Source: Proteus vulgaris (GTDB taxonomy: Bacteria > Pseudomonadota > Gammaproteobacteria > Enterobacterales > Enterobacteriaceae). From it: a stretch of DNA of 64,000 nt. Where the stretch lies: contig LR590468.1 in the NCBI GenBank assembly GCA_901472505.1, forward strand, positions 930,001 to 994,000, read 5' to 3'. The notes below the pieces were generated by a model, which saw nothing but the letters and a program-made list of their open reading frames with translations, was not told the DNA's origin and ran no database searches. This document shows positions 29,869-41,707 of this stretch, in pieces. A program made the translations under genes and the position numbers. Within the stretch, counting starts at the first letter, position 1. Each line of letters opens with the position of its first letter.

Positions 29869-31779
29869 TTAATAACGTAATTTATCGACTAACCCACTTC
29901 GACGCTGAATACGTGTTTGAATAGCCATTTTCACCATATACTCGCAAGCGTAAAGAGAAAGCTTTTGTTTAGCGCGCGTTAAAGCAGTGTACAACAATTC
30001 ACGGCTGACTACGGGCGAAAATTTTTCAGGTAATACCAATGCGGTGTGTGTAAATTCAGACCCCTGCGATTTATGTACTGTCATGACATACGCCGTTTCG
30101 TGTTGAGGTAATCGGCTAGGTTGAATAGCTTTCAAGGTACCATCTGGTAATTGGAAAAAGGCTTTCATTTCGCCTTCATCATTATTGAGCATAATGCCGA
30201 TATCACCATTAAACAGCCCAAGAGTACTGTCATTTCGCTGGATCATAATTGGGCGTCCAATATAGTCACTCTGATAGCTATTTGTGGGGCGACGAATTAA
30301 TCGTTGGCGATGCAATAGCATTTCAATTCGCTCGTTTAATCCGCTGACACCAAAAGGCCCTTCTCTTAATGCGCACAATAAACGATATTGGTTAAATGCG
30401 TTAAGAATAGCATCAGGAGAGGCTTTTTCTGCTATCAATGAGAGATACTGACGATAGGCTTGTGCCGCATCTTGTATCATCAGTAAATAGTTTTCATCAC
30501 TCTCTAATGGAATAAAACTCACATCTTGAGTATCTAGTGCCATTTCAATTTGTTGAGGTGTAATTTTTGCTTTCTTTAACAGTGTTAGGGCTGTTTTGGT
30601 CTGTCCTTGGTTTACAGCAAAAGCAAGTTGGCCAATGCCTGAACTGGAGCCAAATCGATAACTTTTTCGTAATAAGCAAAGCGAATCACTGACAACTGAA
30701 ACCGGTGTGTTAGAAACAGAAATTGCATTTGCTGATTTTGATAACTCACCTTGTGTTAAATAATCAATTTTTTCAAATCGCTTTTGGCTTAAACCATCAT
30801 CCGCAAAACGGCAAATATCCCCTAACACAGCCCCAGCTTCAACAGAAGCTAACTGATCTTTATCACCCAAAAAAATAACATGGCATTGCGTTGGAAGTGC
30901 ATCAATTAAGCGAGCCATCATAGGTAAATCAACCATTGATGCTTCATCAATAACTAAGATATCAAGCTGTAATGGGTTATCTTTATGGTAACGCACTTGT
31001 TGACTTTCGGGCTGAGCCCCTAACAAACGATGAATAGTTTGTGCCTGTTTTGGCATCCATTTATTCTCTTCTTCGCTTAAAGCAAGTTGTGCAAGTGCTT
31101 TACCTAAAGATTCTGTTAATCGAGCTGCTGCTTTTCCAGTTGGTGCGGCTAGTTGAATAATGGGTTTCTCATTTGAAGTAAGCATCACAAAAGCAGCTAA
31201 AATTTTAGCCACGGTTGTGGTTTTCCCTGTTCCTGGCCCTCCTGAAATAATAGCGATAGGACTCGTTATAGCAACACTGGCAGCTACTTTCTGCCAATTG
31301 GTTTCTTGATTTTCTTTTACTGTTGGAAAAAGCTGATTGAGGGCTACAATTAATGCCTTTTCATCATTATCGACAATGGGGTGTTCTCGCCTAAAAAATT
31401 GAGCCACTTTTTCTTCGTAGCTCCACATTCTTTGTAGATAGAGAAGCCCATTATCTAAAATGATAGGTGACGGAGAATTATCGTCACCTTGTGTCACACA
31501 ATGACTATGCATTAACGCTTCTATTATTTGATGAGTCGAAGGCTCCCCCATTCTTTGCCAAATTTCACGGGAAAGCTCTTCTTGTCTACCATCAAACAAT
31601 TGATTTTCTTTGATAATATTTAATGGTAAACAAACATGCCCCGCCCCTGTTTGAGCACTTAAATAGGCAAATATAAACAGTAAAATCGGATTTTCATCTT
31701 CCACCAGCATTTGTGCAAATCGAAGATCTAACGGGCGTAATACATTTTGTGTAATCGCTTGTTCTAATAGTTTGATCAT
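29869..31779 (-). CDS. recD: Exodeoxyribonuclease V alpha subunit RecD
   Basis: The 5'-3' superfamily-1 helicase motor of RecBCD. Walker A is GGPGTGKTT at about 180-188; motif II is VIDEASMVD, and the C-terminal VMTVHKSQGSEF and LLYTALTRAKQ are helicase motifs V and VI. 636 residues (E. coli 608). The start overlaps the recB stop by 4 bp (ATGA type), so it is co-translated, in the order recC-ptrA-recB-recD. Confidence 0.96.
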   Translation of the reverse strand: MIKLLEQAITQNVLRPLDLRFAQMLVEDENPILLFIFAYLSAQTGAGHVCLPLNIIKENQLFDGRQEELSREIWQRMGEPSTHQIIEALMHSHCVTQGDDNSPSPIILDNGLLYLQRMWSYEEKVAQFFRREHPIVDNDEKALIVALNQLFPTVKENQETNWQKVAASVAITSPIAIISGGPGTGKTTTVAKILAAFVMLTSNEKPIIQLAAPTGKAAARLTESLGKALAQLALSEEENKWMPKQAQTIHRLLGAQPESQQVRYHKDNPLQLDILVIDEASMVDLPMMARLIDALPTQCHVIFLGDKDQLASVEAGAVLGDICRFADDGLSQKRFEKIDYLTQGELSKSANAISVSNTPVSVVSDSLCLLRKSYRFGSSSGIGQLAFAVNQGQTKTALTLLKKAKITPQQIEMALDTQDVSFIPLESDENYLLMIQDAAQAYRQYLSLIAEKASPDAILNAFNQYRLLCALREGPFGVSGLNERIEMLLHRQRLIRRPTNSYQSDYIGRPIMIQRNDSTLGLFNGDIGIMLNNDEGEMKAFFQLPDGTLKAIQPSRLPQHETAYVMTVHKSQGSEFTHTALVLPEKFSPVVSRELLYTALTRAKQKLSLYACEYMVKMAIQTRIQRRSGLVDKLRY

Positions 31780-34700
31780 TTTGATTTCTCATCGACTACA
31801 TCAGAAGTACTACTTTTCATACTTTTTCCTGTAAATAGTGCATCTAGCGCTAAAACAAACGCTTCATCAGGTAAATAGGCATAAACTCCATTTCCAGGGT
31901 GTGCTTTATCTATACCACGTAAAAAAAGGTAATAAATTCCCCCAAAATGTTTTTTGTAATCATAATCTGGAATACGTTGCTGTAAAAAACGATGTAACGC
32001 TAACGTATAGAGTTGGTACTGCAAATCGTAACGGTGATCTATCATTGCATTAACCATCGCTTCTTGAGTATAGTCCTCACTCGATTCACCTAGCCAATTC
32101 GATTTATAATCCACCACATAATATTTCCCTTCCCAACAAAAAACTAAGTCAATAAAGCCTTTTAACATGCCTTCTACTTGCTGAAATTGTAAAGGTGCAC
32201 AACGCTTTGATAAGGGATCAAACTGACTTATTAATTGAGTCAACTGAGATGATGAGACTGCTTGTTCAATCGGTAAATAGAATTGCAATTCATCAAGTTG
32301 TTGTGTATTAGGGATATCAGCAAGGCATAACCCATCAGCATTAAGAGGGGTATGAAACAGGGTTTCCATCCAGGTTACTAATAATGGTGCCCACTTTTCA
32401 TCAAAGCCTTGAGCCATTAATTGCTCTTGCATCCATTGTTCATCAATGGGTTGAGAAAAATCCAAAACTTCAAGCAAACCATGTAAGAATGTTCCTGCAA
32501 CTGCACCTCGAGGGAAATGATGAATCGAATGGGCTCCAACTTCTTCTCGTTGTTTCTCACCTTTGGCATCAGTATCCAGTCCTGGTGCAATAGACTGCAC
32601 CAAATCCTCAATATCGCCAACATCAAAATGATATCCGCGATTTGAATGTTGATACGTTAATCCTGAATAGCTGGTTATGCGCCAATTATCATGAATTTTA
32701 CGTTTAAATACCGCAGCCTCTAATTTTGCGTCACTGACTAACTGAGGTTGGTAACGATGTGCTGAAACACCATTAAGCGTGCTCACACTAATATTTTCAT
32801 CGAGTAATGCAAGGATGGATTGATGTAATAATTCACTATTTCCTTCTTCACCTTGCTGTAATAAATACCCTAAAGCATTTTTATGGAGATCGGTGTTCCC
32901 CGATTTACGTTTATTCCCTTTCACCAACGGTGCAACACCGACATAGCAACAAAATTTAGAACGTGTTAATGCCACATAAAGTAGGCGTAAATCTTCAGCT
33001 AAACGCTCTTCATCCGCTAAACGCATGCTTTCCGGTCGACTAAAAATATCTAACTTAGCGTAAAATTTTTCTCTGTCATGATAAAGCGCCCCTTTTTGCT
33101 CTTGATAATTACAAGCAAAAGGCAGGCAAACAATAGGATATTCAAGACCTTTGGATTTATGAATAGTACAAATTCGCACAAGATTTCGATCACTTTCCAA
33201 GCGCATTTGTTGACTTTCTGATTGTGCATCAGGATGAGAAATTTGTTGTGCTAACCAACGTATAAGCGCATGTTCACTATCAAGTTGTAATGAGGTTTCT
33301 TGTAATAATTCACCAAGATGCATAATATCAGTGAGCCTTCGTTCCCCCTCGATACTGGCAAGTAGATCCTCGGCAATATGATGATCCATCATAATTTTAC
33401 GCAACATCGGTAAAACGCCACGTTTTTGCCATAAAACATAATAATCAGCAAATTGCTCTACATAACTATTCCAGCGCTGCTCATCATGATTTAAGCTATC
33501 AATTTCTCTTGCACTAAAACCAAATAACCGACTAGCTAAAGAGGCTCGTAAAACGCGCTCTTTCTCTGGCGTTACAACTGCTTGCAGTAACCAAAGCAAA
33601 TCTTTAGCTTCATTCGTTTCAAATACACTTTCACGGTTTGATAAAAATACAGATTGTATAGAGAGTAAATTTAGTGCATCACGAATAAGTAATGCTTCTC
33701 TACGACTACGAACCAGCACCATGATATCGGCCGATGTCAGTGATTTTTTTTCACCTTGCTCTAGGAGCCATGCTTGCTGTTGATCGCCTGCTGATAACCA
33801 ATCACGAATTTGAGCTGCACATTGCGTTGCCATCATTTGCTCATAATTTCCCGCTGATAGACTTTCACCTTCAGCAAGCCAAAAGTTAAAAGGTGAGATC
33901 GATTTACCATGATAAATAAAAGCCATGTCTTGGTTTTTTTCAGCAGAACTCACCTCAATAAAAGGAATATGCTCAAATAAAAACGGAGCACTGGAGCGCA
34001 TAAAAAGTTTATTAACTGCATTCACCATCCCTGGAGCAGAGCGCCAGTTAGTGTTTAAAGTGTAATGGTGTGTTGTTTGTTTTCGTGCTTGAATATAAGT
34101 AAAAATATCAGCACCACGGAAAGCATAAATTGCCTGTTTAGGATCACCGATAAAAAGTAATCCACTGTTTTCATGCTCACCATAAATAGCATCAAAAATA
34201 CGGTATTGTTGAGGATCGGTATCTTGAAACTCATCAATCATTGCAACGGGATAACGCTCACGTATAGCCTGCGATAACGCGTCTGCACCTTCACGTTTTA
34301 ATGCTCTGTCTAAACGTGTTAAGAGATCATCAAACCCCATTTCACCCCGACGCATTTTTTCATTTTCAATACCTTGGCGTATTTCAGGAATAGCGTTTAC
34401 TAAAATAACATCACGCAGTGTTAAGCTTTGTTTTGTTAAATGCTCAATTTCAACAAAAAGAATATGTTCTGGAGCTGGGCCTTTGGTGGCTTTTTCATTT
34501 AAGGTTTCTTGAGAAAAACGAACCAAGCAATCAGGTAGTTGATAGCTTTTCGTTTCAAATGTTGCTGCCCACAGCGTGATTTCTTCAATCCATTTAGGTA
34601 AAAAACGGCTACTATAACTTCGTTTATCCACGCCTGAGGCCGTTATCCACGCTTCAACTTCATGATGATGTTCATTCCAGCGCGCTTTCACCTTGTTAAT

Positions 34701-35402
34701 GGCTTCAATAACAGCCTGATGACGCTCTTTTACTGATTCATTTTCACTGTCTAATGCCACACCTTCAATTTCTGGCATTTCACCTTGTAAATAAGGTTGT
34801 ATTTCATAAAGCAGTTGCTCTGGACCAGACCAAATCTGGCTAACCGCATTAGCAACATCATAAGAAAGGGGATAACAGTGGCGACGCCAAAAATCAGCAC
34901 AAACACGTTTTTTCAGCTCATATTCATCTTGGATCAAAACTTGTTCAAACAATACACCTGACTCAAATGCATTGTTTGCCAGCATACGCTGGCAAAATCC
35001 ATGAATAGTGTAAATAGCTGCTTCATCCATTTGACGCTCAGCTTCTAATAACCACTGCGCGGCTAACTCTTTATTCGGAATTTGTTTGAGTAACTCTTGG
35101 TATGTTTTGTCACCACTATCAACATCATGGCGGATACAGGCAAGCCTTAGTTCATGGATATTTTTACGAATACGTGCACGTAATTCATCAGTGGCCGCAT
35201 CTGTAAATGTCACAACCAAAATCTCTTCAACGCTGAGAGGACGATAAAACGCAGAATCTCCCCCTAAGCCAAGAAGTAATCGCAAATACAGTAGTCCGAT
35301 GGTATAGGTCTTACCTGTACCTGCAGAAGCCTCAATAAGGCGCCTTTGATATAAAGGAAGTGTATAAGGATTTAATGGCTGTGCCTGTATCACTTCACTC
35401 AC
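31776..35402 (-). CDS. recB: Exodeoxyribonuclease V beta subunit RecB
   Basis: The 3'-5' helicase and nuclease subunit of RecBCD, which processes double-strand breaks and loads RecA at Chi. Walker A is EASAGTGKTYT at about 24-34, with further UvrD-type motifs IDEFQDTDPQQY and LLYVALTRSK. The C-terminal nuclease motif is seen as GFIDLVF followed by VVDYKSNWLG. 1208 residues (E. coli 1180). It overlaps ptrA by 4 bp and recD by 4 bp. No frame break seen. Confidence 0.97.
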   Translation of the reverse strand: MSEVIQAQPLNPYTLPLYQRRLIEASAGTGKTYTIGLLYLRLLLGLGGDSAFYRPLSVEEILVVTFTDAATDELRARIRKNIHELRLACIRHDVDSGDKTYQELLKQIPNKELAAQWLLEAERQMDEAAIYTIHGFCQRMLANNAFESGVLFEQVLIQDEYELKKRVCADFWRRHCYPLSYDVANAVSQIWSGPEQLLYEIQPYLQGEMPEIEGVALDSENESVKERHQAVIEAINKVKARWNEHHHEVEAWITASGVDKRSYSSRFLPKWIEEITLWAATFETKSYQLPDCLVRFSQETLNEKATKGPAPEHILFVEIEHLTKQSLTLRDVILVNAIPEIRQGIENEKMRRGEMGFDDLLTRLDRALKREGADALSQAIRERYPVAMIDEFQDTDPQQYRIFDAIYGEHENSGLLFIGDPKQAIYAFRGADIFTYIQARKQTTHHYTLNTNWRSAPGMVNAVNKLFMRSSAPFLFEHIPFIEVSSAEKNQDMAFIYHGKSISPFNFWLAEGESLSAGNYEQMMATQCAAQIRDWLSAGDQQQAWLLEQGEKKSLTSADIMVLVRSRREALLIRDALNLLSIQSVFLSNRESVFETNEAKDLLWLLQAVVTPEKERVLRASLASRLFGFSAREIDSLNHDEQRWNSYVEQFADYYVLWQKRGVLPMLRKIMMDHHIAEDLLASIEGERRLTDIMHLGELLQETSLQLDSEHALIRWLAQQISHPDAQSESQQMRLESDRNLVRICTIHKSKGLEYPIVCLPFACNYQEQKGALYHDREKFYAKLDIFSRPESMRLADEERLAEDLRLLYVALTRSKFCCYVGVAPLVKGNKRKSGNTDLHKNALGYLLQQGEEGNSELLHQSILALLDENISVSTLNGVSAHRYQPQLVSDAKLEAAVFKRKIHDNWRITSYSGLTYQHSNRGYHFDVGDIEDLVQSIAPGLDTDAKGEKQREEVGAHSIHHFPRGAVAGTFLHGLLEVLDFSQPIDEQWMQEQLMAQGFDEKWAPLLVTWMETLFHTPLNADGLCLADIPNTQQLDELQFYLPIEQAVSSSQLTQLISQFDPLSKRCAPLQFQQVEGMLKGFIDLVFCWEGKYYVVDYKSNWLGESSEDYTQEAMVNAMIDHRYDLQYQLYTLALHRFLQQRIPDYDYKKHFGGIYYLFLRGIDKAHPGNGVYAYLPDEAFVLALDALFTGKSMKSSTSDVVDEKSK

Positions 35403-38287
35403 TCTTTAATTTCCTCAACTGGTAACGTTTTTTGTAATTCACTGACGGTTGTATAACGTTTCCATTTTTTATTTTGCGCATAATCAGCATCTTTACCATC
35501 TTTGCCAATTATTTGAGAAACAAACACAAAACCATTTGGTTTTATTACTGCTTTTTCATAAAACTCAATAGCTTGTTTTAACGTCACTTTATTAAGCTCA
35601 GCTAAGAATTTCTCTCGTCCATCATATTTTAAATTATTACGATGGAAATCATTTCGATAAAGAGAGACTTCTTCATAGAAAGTTTGAGGTGGTTGTTTAA
35701 CTTCAGTAATAATTGCTTGCTTATACTGATTAAAATCAGCCTCACTCATTTTTTTCAAACGTTCGTAGGCTTGCTGATAAAATGCGTTATAACGTTCATT
35801 TAAGTAAACTGGCGGTTTAGCATTACTTTGCAATAAGAAACCTAAGCCAGACTGTTCACCCATTGTGCCTTGATAAGCAAATACAGCATAACCGAGTTGT
35901 TCTTCTGTTCTTAATTGATCATAAAACCAAGGCTTAATAACCGAAGCTAATACAGAAGAAATAGCCTGACCTTCAAGGCGACTATACCCTGTAGGAATAT
36001 AAAGCTCGCCTAAGGCATTATCCGTACTGTTCGATTTATTTTGAAATTCAACTGCATCAAATTTATTGAAAACTAATGTTTCACCAATCCAGTATTCTGT
36101 CCCTTGATTACCTAATAACTCATGCGCAGATTTCACAATATCACGGCTTTGCTCTGGCGTTAAATTACCAACAATCAACGCTTGAAGTGCGGCGTTTTTA
36201 ATCACTTCACGACGATTATCAATAATATCTTGCAGTGTAATTGACTCTAATGCTTTGAGTTTGTCAGCCTCTTCATAATACGGGATCGTATTTAATTGAC
36301 GAGCGGGCAACATTGCTGCTTCAAATGCTTTTAGGTTATGAGTAACTTCAAGTTGTTCGCGATACCAAGATTTAGCCTGATCTAGCTCTTCTTGAGTCGA
36401 TTCAAAACTCATATAGCTTTTTAATGTCGCATTCACTAACTCAGGTAAATGTTGAGTATAACCATTCATTGAAAAATCAATACCTTGTCCTGATGAGGAT
36501 GAGATGTTCATACCTGCAACAGAGGCCTGGTAAGATAATTCACTGAGCGCTAAGCCCGCGAGATAATCTGTTAGAGCTTGTGTAACTTGCTGTTTAACCG
36601 TAATGTCTGATTTCTTATTTACCAAACTTAATGTCACACTGGCTTTTGGCTCATCAGAAAAATAGTGTGATGGCATATAGAACAAGCGAGCACTTTTATC
36701 TTGCCACAATAATTGTGGTTTGGTGATTTTACTATCTGCATCAATCAACGACAGATTATTGGGGATATAGGGATTAAGTGTTGGTAAAGATAATGAAATA
36801 TCATCCGACAATATCTGCCATGTTTCTAATTGTTTAGCTGTGATTTTATCAACTTGATAAGGTGCATTAACAAAATAGGCTTGCTTGTTAGACGGTTCAT
36901 TAGGACTTATCACCCAAATACGCGCTTTCTCTGGCGTAAGTGATTCTAGACGAGAAAGAATTGCTGAAGGCTCATAATTATCGGCAATATAATCTGCATT
37001 CAAGATATTTTTGATTGGATAACGCAACATCATATCTGAAATGCTTTCTATATAATTCATATCTCTAACAATCGAACCATAACGGAATGAGAGATCTAAA
37101 ACATTCGCAATTTCATTAAAATAACGCTGACTAATACCTTGCGACTCTATTAATCGAAGGTATGAGAAAATAGCTGCAATGACTTTATCTTTTTGCGCTA
37201 AACCTTTATCTGTTAGCGCAACATAAATTGTAAATGAGCCTTGATTACGATCGATATAAGGCTCTGAAAATGCGCTGATGCTTTCAGCTAAACCTTGATC
37301 TTGTAACCATGTTGCAAGTGTTCCTGAACTACGATTACTGATTAAATAACCAATATACGCATCAGATTTACTGCGAAATTCGGCAACATTATTATCAATA
37401 TTAAATTCAATTTGTAAGGTTTTTTGTGGTAAAGCGGGCACCAGATGGATCATTAACCCTTTTTCTTTATCCGTCATCGCAGGCACCGTGGTTACAGGGA
37501 TATCTGCTTTTTTATTTGGAATACGAGCAAAGGTTTCTGCGGCTAATTTAGATAATTCATCAAGTGATTTATTACTATAAATCACCCCATTCATTAAGTT
37601 GCCAGAATAGTGCGTTTGATAGAATTTAATTAATTCATCTTGAAGTTTACTATTTGGCTTGTCACTCAGCGTTTCTAAATTTCCGCCCATAAAACGAGAA
37701 CTTGGATGTGCTGGGTTTAAGGTTTCTGCTCTAACTTGCCAAAAACGCATACCATCACGTGCACGCGCCATGGTTAATTCAGCATTAACCGCATTACGTT
37801 CGCGATCTGCATTTTTAGGATCAAGTAAAGGTTCAGCTAAGGCATCAGCAAGACGATCAACGGCTTCATTAATGGCACTATTTTCCACTTCTAAATAAAA
37901 AGCAGTACGATACGTTGTAGTACTCGCATTATGAGATCCCCCATTCTTTTGTAAGAACTCTGACATACTGCCAGATTGAGGATATTTCACCGATCCCATT
38001 AGCACCATATGTTCTAAATAGTGCGCCAGCCCTTGCTGACTATCAGGATCTTCTAATGCGCCAACAGGTAACGCAACTGCCGTTAATGATTTAACTGCTT
38101 TTTCGTCAGAAACCAGTAATACAGTCATATCATTAGGCAATTTAATCGCTTGATATTGCCGTGGATCACTTTCACTTTTTTCAATACTATCTGGCAATAC
38201 TTGCCAAAGAGGATCAGCAGCAAAGCTGTTGATACTCACTAGCATCAATAGCAACATGATCCATAGTTGCGATAAGTATTTTCTCAT
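35399..38287 (-). CDS. ptrA: Protease III (pitrilysin)
   Basis: Periplasmic M16 zinc metallopeptidase that degrades small peptides, including insulin chains in E. coli. The signal peptide (about 1-24) ends SFAA. The inverted zinc motif HYLEH is at residues 89-93. 962 residues, the E. coli length. It lies between recC and recB with a 4-bp overlap to recB, the conserved enterobacterial insertion in the recCBD unit. Confidence 0.96.
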   Translation of the reverse strand: MRKYLSQLWIMLLLMLVSINSFAADPLWQVLPDSIEKSESDPRQYQAIKLPNDMTVLLVSDEKAVKSLTAVALPVGALEDPDSQQGLAHYLEHMVLMGSVKYPQSGSMSEFLQKNGGSHNASTTTYRTAFYLEVENSAINEAVDRLADALAEPLLDPKNADRERNAVNAELTMARARDGMRFWQVRAETLNPAHPSSRFMGGNLETLSDKPNSKLQDELIKFYQTHYSGNLMNGVIYSNKSLDELSKLAAETFARIPNKKADIPVTTVPAMTDKEKGLMIHLVPALPQKTLQIEFNIDNNVAEFRSKSDAYIGYLISNRSSGTLATWLQDQGLAESISAFSEPYIDRNQGSFTIYVALTDKGLAQKDKVIAAIFSYLRLIESQGISQRYFNEIANVLDLSFRYGSIVRDMNYIESISDMMLRYPIKNILNADYIADNYEPSAILSRLESLTPEKARIWVISPNEPSNKQAYFVNAPYQVDKITAKQLETWQILSDDISLSLPTLNPYIPNNLSLIDADSKITKPQLLWQDKSARLFYMPSHYFSDEPKASVTLSLVNKKSDITVKQQVTQALTDYLAGLALSELSYQASVAGMNISSSSGQGIDFSMNGYTQHLPELVNATLKSYMSFESTQEELDQAKSWYREQLEVTHNLKAFEAAMLPARQLNTIPYYEEADKLKALESITLQDIIDNRREVIKNAALQALIVGNLTPEQSRDIVKSAHELLGNQGTEYWIGETLVFNKFDAVEFQNKSNSTDNALGELYIPTGYSRLEGQAISSVLASVIKPWFYDQLRTEEQLGYAVFAYQGTMGEQSGLGFLLQSNAKPPVYLNERYNAFYQQAYERLKKMSEADFNQYKQAIITEVKQPPQTFYEEVSLYRNDFHRNNLKYDGREKFLAELNKVTLKQAIEFYEKAVIKPNGFVFVSQIIGKDGKDADYAQNKKWKRYTTVSELQKTLPVEEIKE

Positions 38288-38302
38288 CTGATATGAGCTC
38301 CC

Positions 38303-41300
38303 TTATTTTTTTAAAAATGGAATTATTGGTTTAAATATCGTTAATGCCGTCTTTTTTACTGTTTGTAAAAAATGCTCGTCTAATTGAGAAAAAGCACGCT
38401 GAACATACATATCGCTCATTTCACCATCTCGATTATAGCTATCCGTTAAATGTTGTAGCAGCACTAACTCCGCTTTTGCGAGAGTCTCTTCATCATCCAG
38501 TAAAAATTCTTGTGTTTTTTTATCATAGCAAGCTTGTAGCCAAGCCCAGCCACTTTTTGCAAACAATGCTAATGGGCTATTTAGCCCTTGTTTATAATCG
38601 TGAATTAAATTATCTAAAGTTGAATAGGCAAATTCAGGCTCAACCGGTAATAAACACCATTGCGTCTCTTTTCTGCCATAAAACCGACTTTCGCCAGTCC
38701 CCTCTTTCAAACAATAAACCAGATGTTCAATCCACAGTTGCAATAAGTCATTAGCCGTTAAGCTCGCAGGTCGCCAACGTAGTAAGCCATCTGCTTGCAC
38801 TTCATTTAAACGTCCAATCAACGGCATCGCACTAAAGCGTTGCTCTAGTGTGACAGAATGCGTAGCTAATCGTTCACTTCTCACCTTTTCCGCTAAAGGA
38901 AGTAGCTCTTCTATTTGTTGTTCCCAATAAATTTGACCAAATGCACTTGCTGGAAGTTGCCCTGCTGCTTTAATACGCTCAAATAACGATTCCGTTGACG
39001 TTTGATCAATCAAAGCTTTCAATAGCCATTGATTTAATAAATAACGTTGAAGTGCATTTATCACAAAAGGCTCTTCTTCGGGCAATTCTGTTTCTTCAAT
39101 AACAAAGTTGGTTTTTAATCTTTGTTGGAAGAAAGCGCGGATAGGATGGCGATAAAAACGAGAAAGTGCATCAACGGAGACTTTATCTATTGATGCATCA
39201 TCATCTAGTGATTCCGTAAAACCTTGATGAGCAGCCCCTTGTCCACGGGCTGCTGGTAACCATTCTGAGGCATAAGAACGAGAAGATGCCTCAATGTGGA
39301 AGTTTTCTTGAGCAAAAGGAACCCTGCTATGCTGTGTTAATAAATGCTGGTTAATGCGAGTTGCACTGTCATCAACATTAAGTTTTCCATCATCAGGTAG
39401 GCGGAAATTTTGGCCAATATAATCTTGTAGCTCTTTGATTAAGACGGACGGGTTACACTCACGATCGTCACGGATTGATTTACCGATGTAGCTGATATAA
39501 AGGTATTTTTCGGCCGAACTAAGCGCCTCAAGGAATAAATAACGGTCATCATCACGGCGTTTTCTGTCACCACGACGGCGCTTTTCTGCCATTAAATCAA
39601 AACCTAACGGCTGTATATTACGAGGATAAACACCATCGTTCATTCCTAATAAACACACTGCTTTAAAAGGAATTGAGCGCATAGGCATTAACGTACAAAA
39701 GTTCAAGCTTCCTGCCAAAAAACGCTGGCTGATCTTTTCATCATCAAACCGTACTGTTAATTCATCGCGAATAAGCACTAATGGAATTTCATTTTGATAT
39801 CGTGCTTTTAATCCGTTCTCAATCACTTTTTGCCACTGTTGTGTTATCAACGCTAAAACTAACTCGGTCTCTCCATCAGCTTCAAAAAAGGCATCAACCA
39901 ATTGTTGTCCAATTTCTAACCACGGCTTCTAAGGAACGTGTTTCACTTAAACGTGTACGCCATTCACTTAATGTGTAAAGAAAATCAGCAAGATGCCCTG
40001 CAAGTTCTGCAACTAGACCGCTGGATTCATCATAAGGAAGTACACCTTTCCAAGGGCCATTTTCGCTTTTCCATTGCGTAACCAAGCAGCATACGCAATA
40101 AACCAAATTCCCAGGTATTTTTACCAGTGGATAGGGAGTAAAAAAATGAAAGCTACGTTTTCATCATCCAATCCCCAACGTATACCTGATTCATCGACCC
40201 ATCGGCGTAGTAATTTTAATTCACTTTCAAAAATAGAAAAATGTCCTGCTAATGCAGGCACTTCAAGTAAAGCTAATTACTTGTTCTGCGGTAAAACGAC
40301 TTTGAGGAAGTTCTAATAGTGTAATAAAGGCTTGTAATACAGGGTGTGCTTGACGTGCTTTTCTATCAGAAATCGCAAAAGGAAGATAGCGTTCAGCAGG
40401 TGCATTACCAAAAACAGCCTGAATATAAGGCGTATAACTATCTATATCTGCAACCATCACAATAATATCTCGTGGTAGTAATTCAGGATCTTGCTCTAGC
40501 AAATGCAATAATTGATCTTGCAATACTTCCACTTCACGTTGTGGGCTATGACTTGCATGAAAGGTCAGAGAGTGATCATCAGGCGAAAATAACACGTTTT
40601 TTCTCACTACATTCATAAGTTTTAAGAGTTGTGCCTAATTGTGAAAAATCGTCTAAATCAAGGATATCTGCTTGTAATTGATGAAGTAAGCAATCTCTTG
40701 GAATATCAACAAAAGCATCCAACACATCAGTATATTCAAGCTCAGAAAGAAAATAGAGGTTATCTTTACCCAGCTTTCCCCATGAGGCTAATAGCGGATT
40801 ACCGATATTTTGCTCTCCCTCTTCATTAAATAATAAAGAGGCATTTTTTTCATCTTTAAACCAAGGCGATTCATGTAATTGCTGATAATGACGAGGTTTT
40901 CGACTATTAAGACGAGCAAGAAATTTAGGATCTTGAATATCTCCCCAATAGTAACGGCAAGGGTTTGTAAAAAGTAAATAGATCTCTGTATGACGCCCAA
41001 TTGCTTGCCAGTGCCTGCAAATAGACTTGAGGTAATGCAGAAATTCCACAAATAAAGATACGAGGTGGAAAACAGTGCTGAAGTTCTCCTTCTTTTGCAC
41101 CATTTAATGTCGAAATAAATTGTTGATAAAGATTAGAACGATGCCATTGAGGCTGATTGAGATCTTTGGTGTATTGCTGTAATGCTACCCACAATATTTT
41201 TTGCCAGTGCTGATTTTCACTCAACCCTTCTATCAATTCATCGTTTTCCCATGCGGCCAACCAATCTGACCGATACACTAAATATTGGTCAAATAAGTCA

Positions 41301-41695
41301 GCAACACGTCCCGCTAATTGGTGTAATTTACGTTTATCTTCATCATCATCAAGATAATGAAGTAGTGGCTTAAATGCTTCATGGACTAAATATTCAGGTA
41401 GTAATGCCATTAATTTCCATGTCATGGCATCTTTAGAAAAAGCACTTTCTTTAGGTATACCTGATAGTACTCGCGTAAACATTTCCCAAATAAATGTTGC
41501 AGGTAATGGATAGCGAATATTTGCTGCAATTCCTAAACTTTCAGCAAGCTGAATTTGCAACCACTGGGACATTCCAGGGCTTTGTACTAAGATCACTTCT
41601 TGTTCAAAGGGAGAAGAGAGTGGCCTGGTCTGCATAAAGTGCACCATAAGTGACTTTAATAATGACAACTGATTTGAATGATATATATGAAACAT
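38303..41695 (-). CDS. recC: Exodeoxyribonuclease V gamma subunit RecC (six single-base frameshifts)
   Basis: The Chi-recognition subunit of RecBCD. The start is the ATG at 41695 (MFHIYHSNQLSLLKSLM). The frame breaks six times, each explained by one extra base: 41008-41009 (CC), 40586-40589 (A4), 40269-40271 (A3), 40140-40146 (A7), 40067-40070 (T4) and 39924-39925 (GG), in plus-strand view. Correcting all six gives 1128 residues (E. coli 1122), with conserved blocks such as SWGKLGKDNLYFLSELE, SHSPQREVEVLQDQLL, LPYDESSGLVAELAGHL and KRRRGDRKRRDDDRYLFLEA present in order. The clustering in about 1.1 kb suggests locally poor sequence rather than real decay, since recB and recD are intact. Confidence 0.92.
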
Positions 41696-41707
41696 CAGAC
41701 CCTCATC

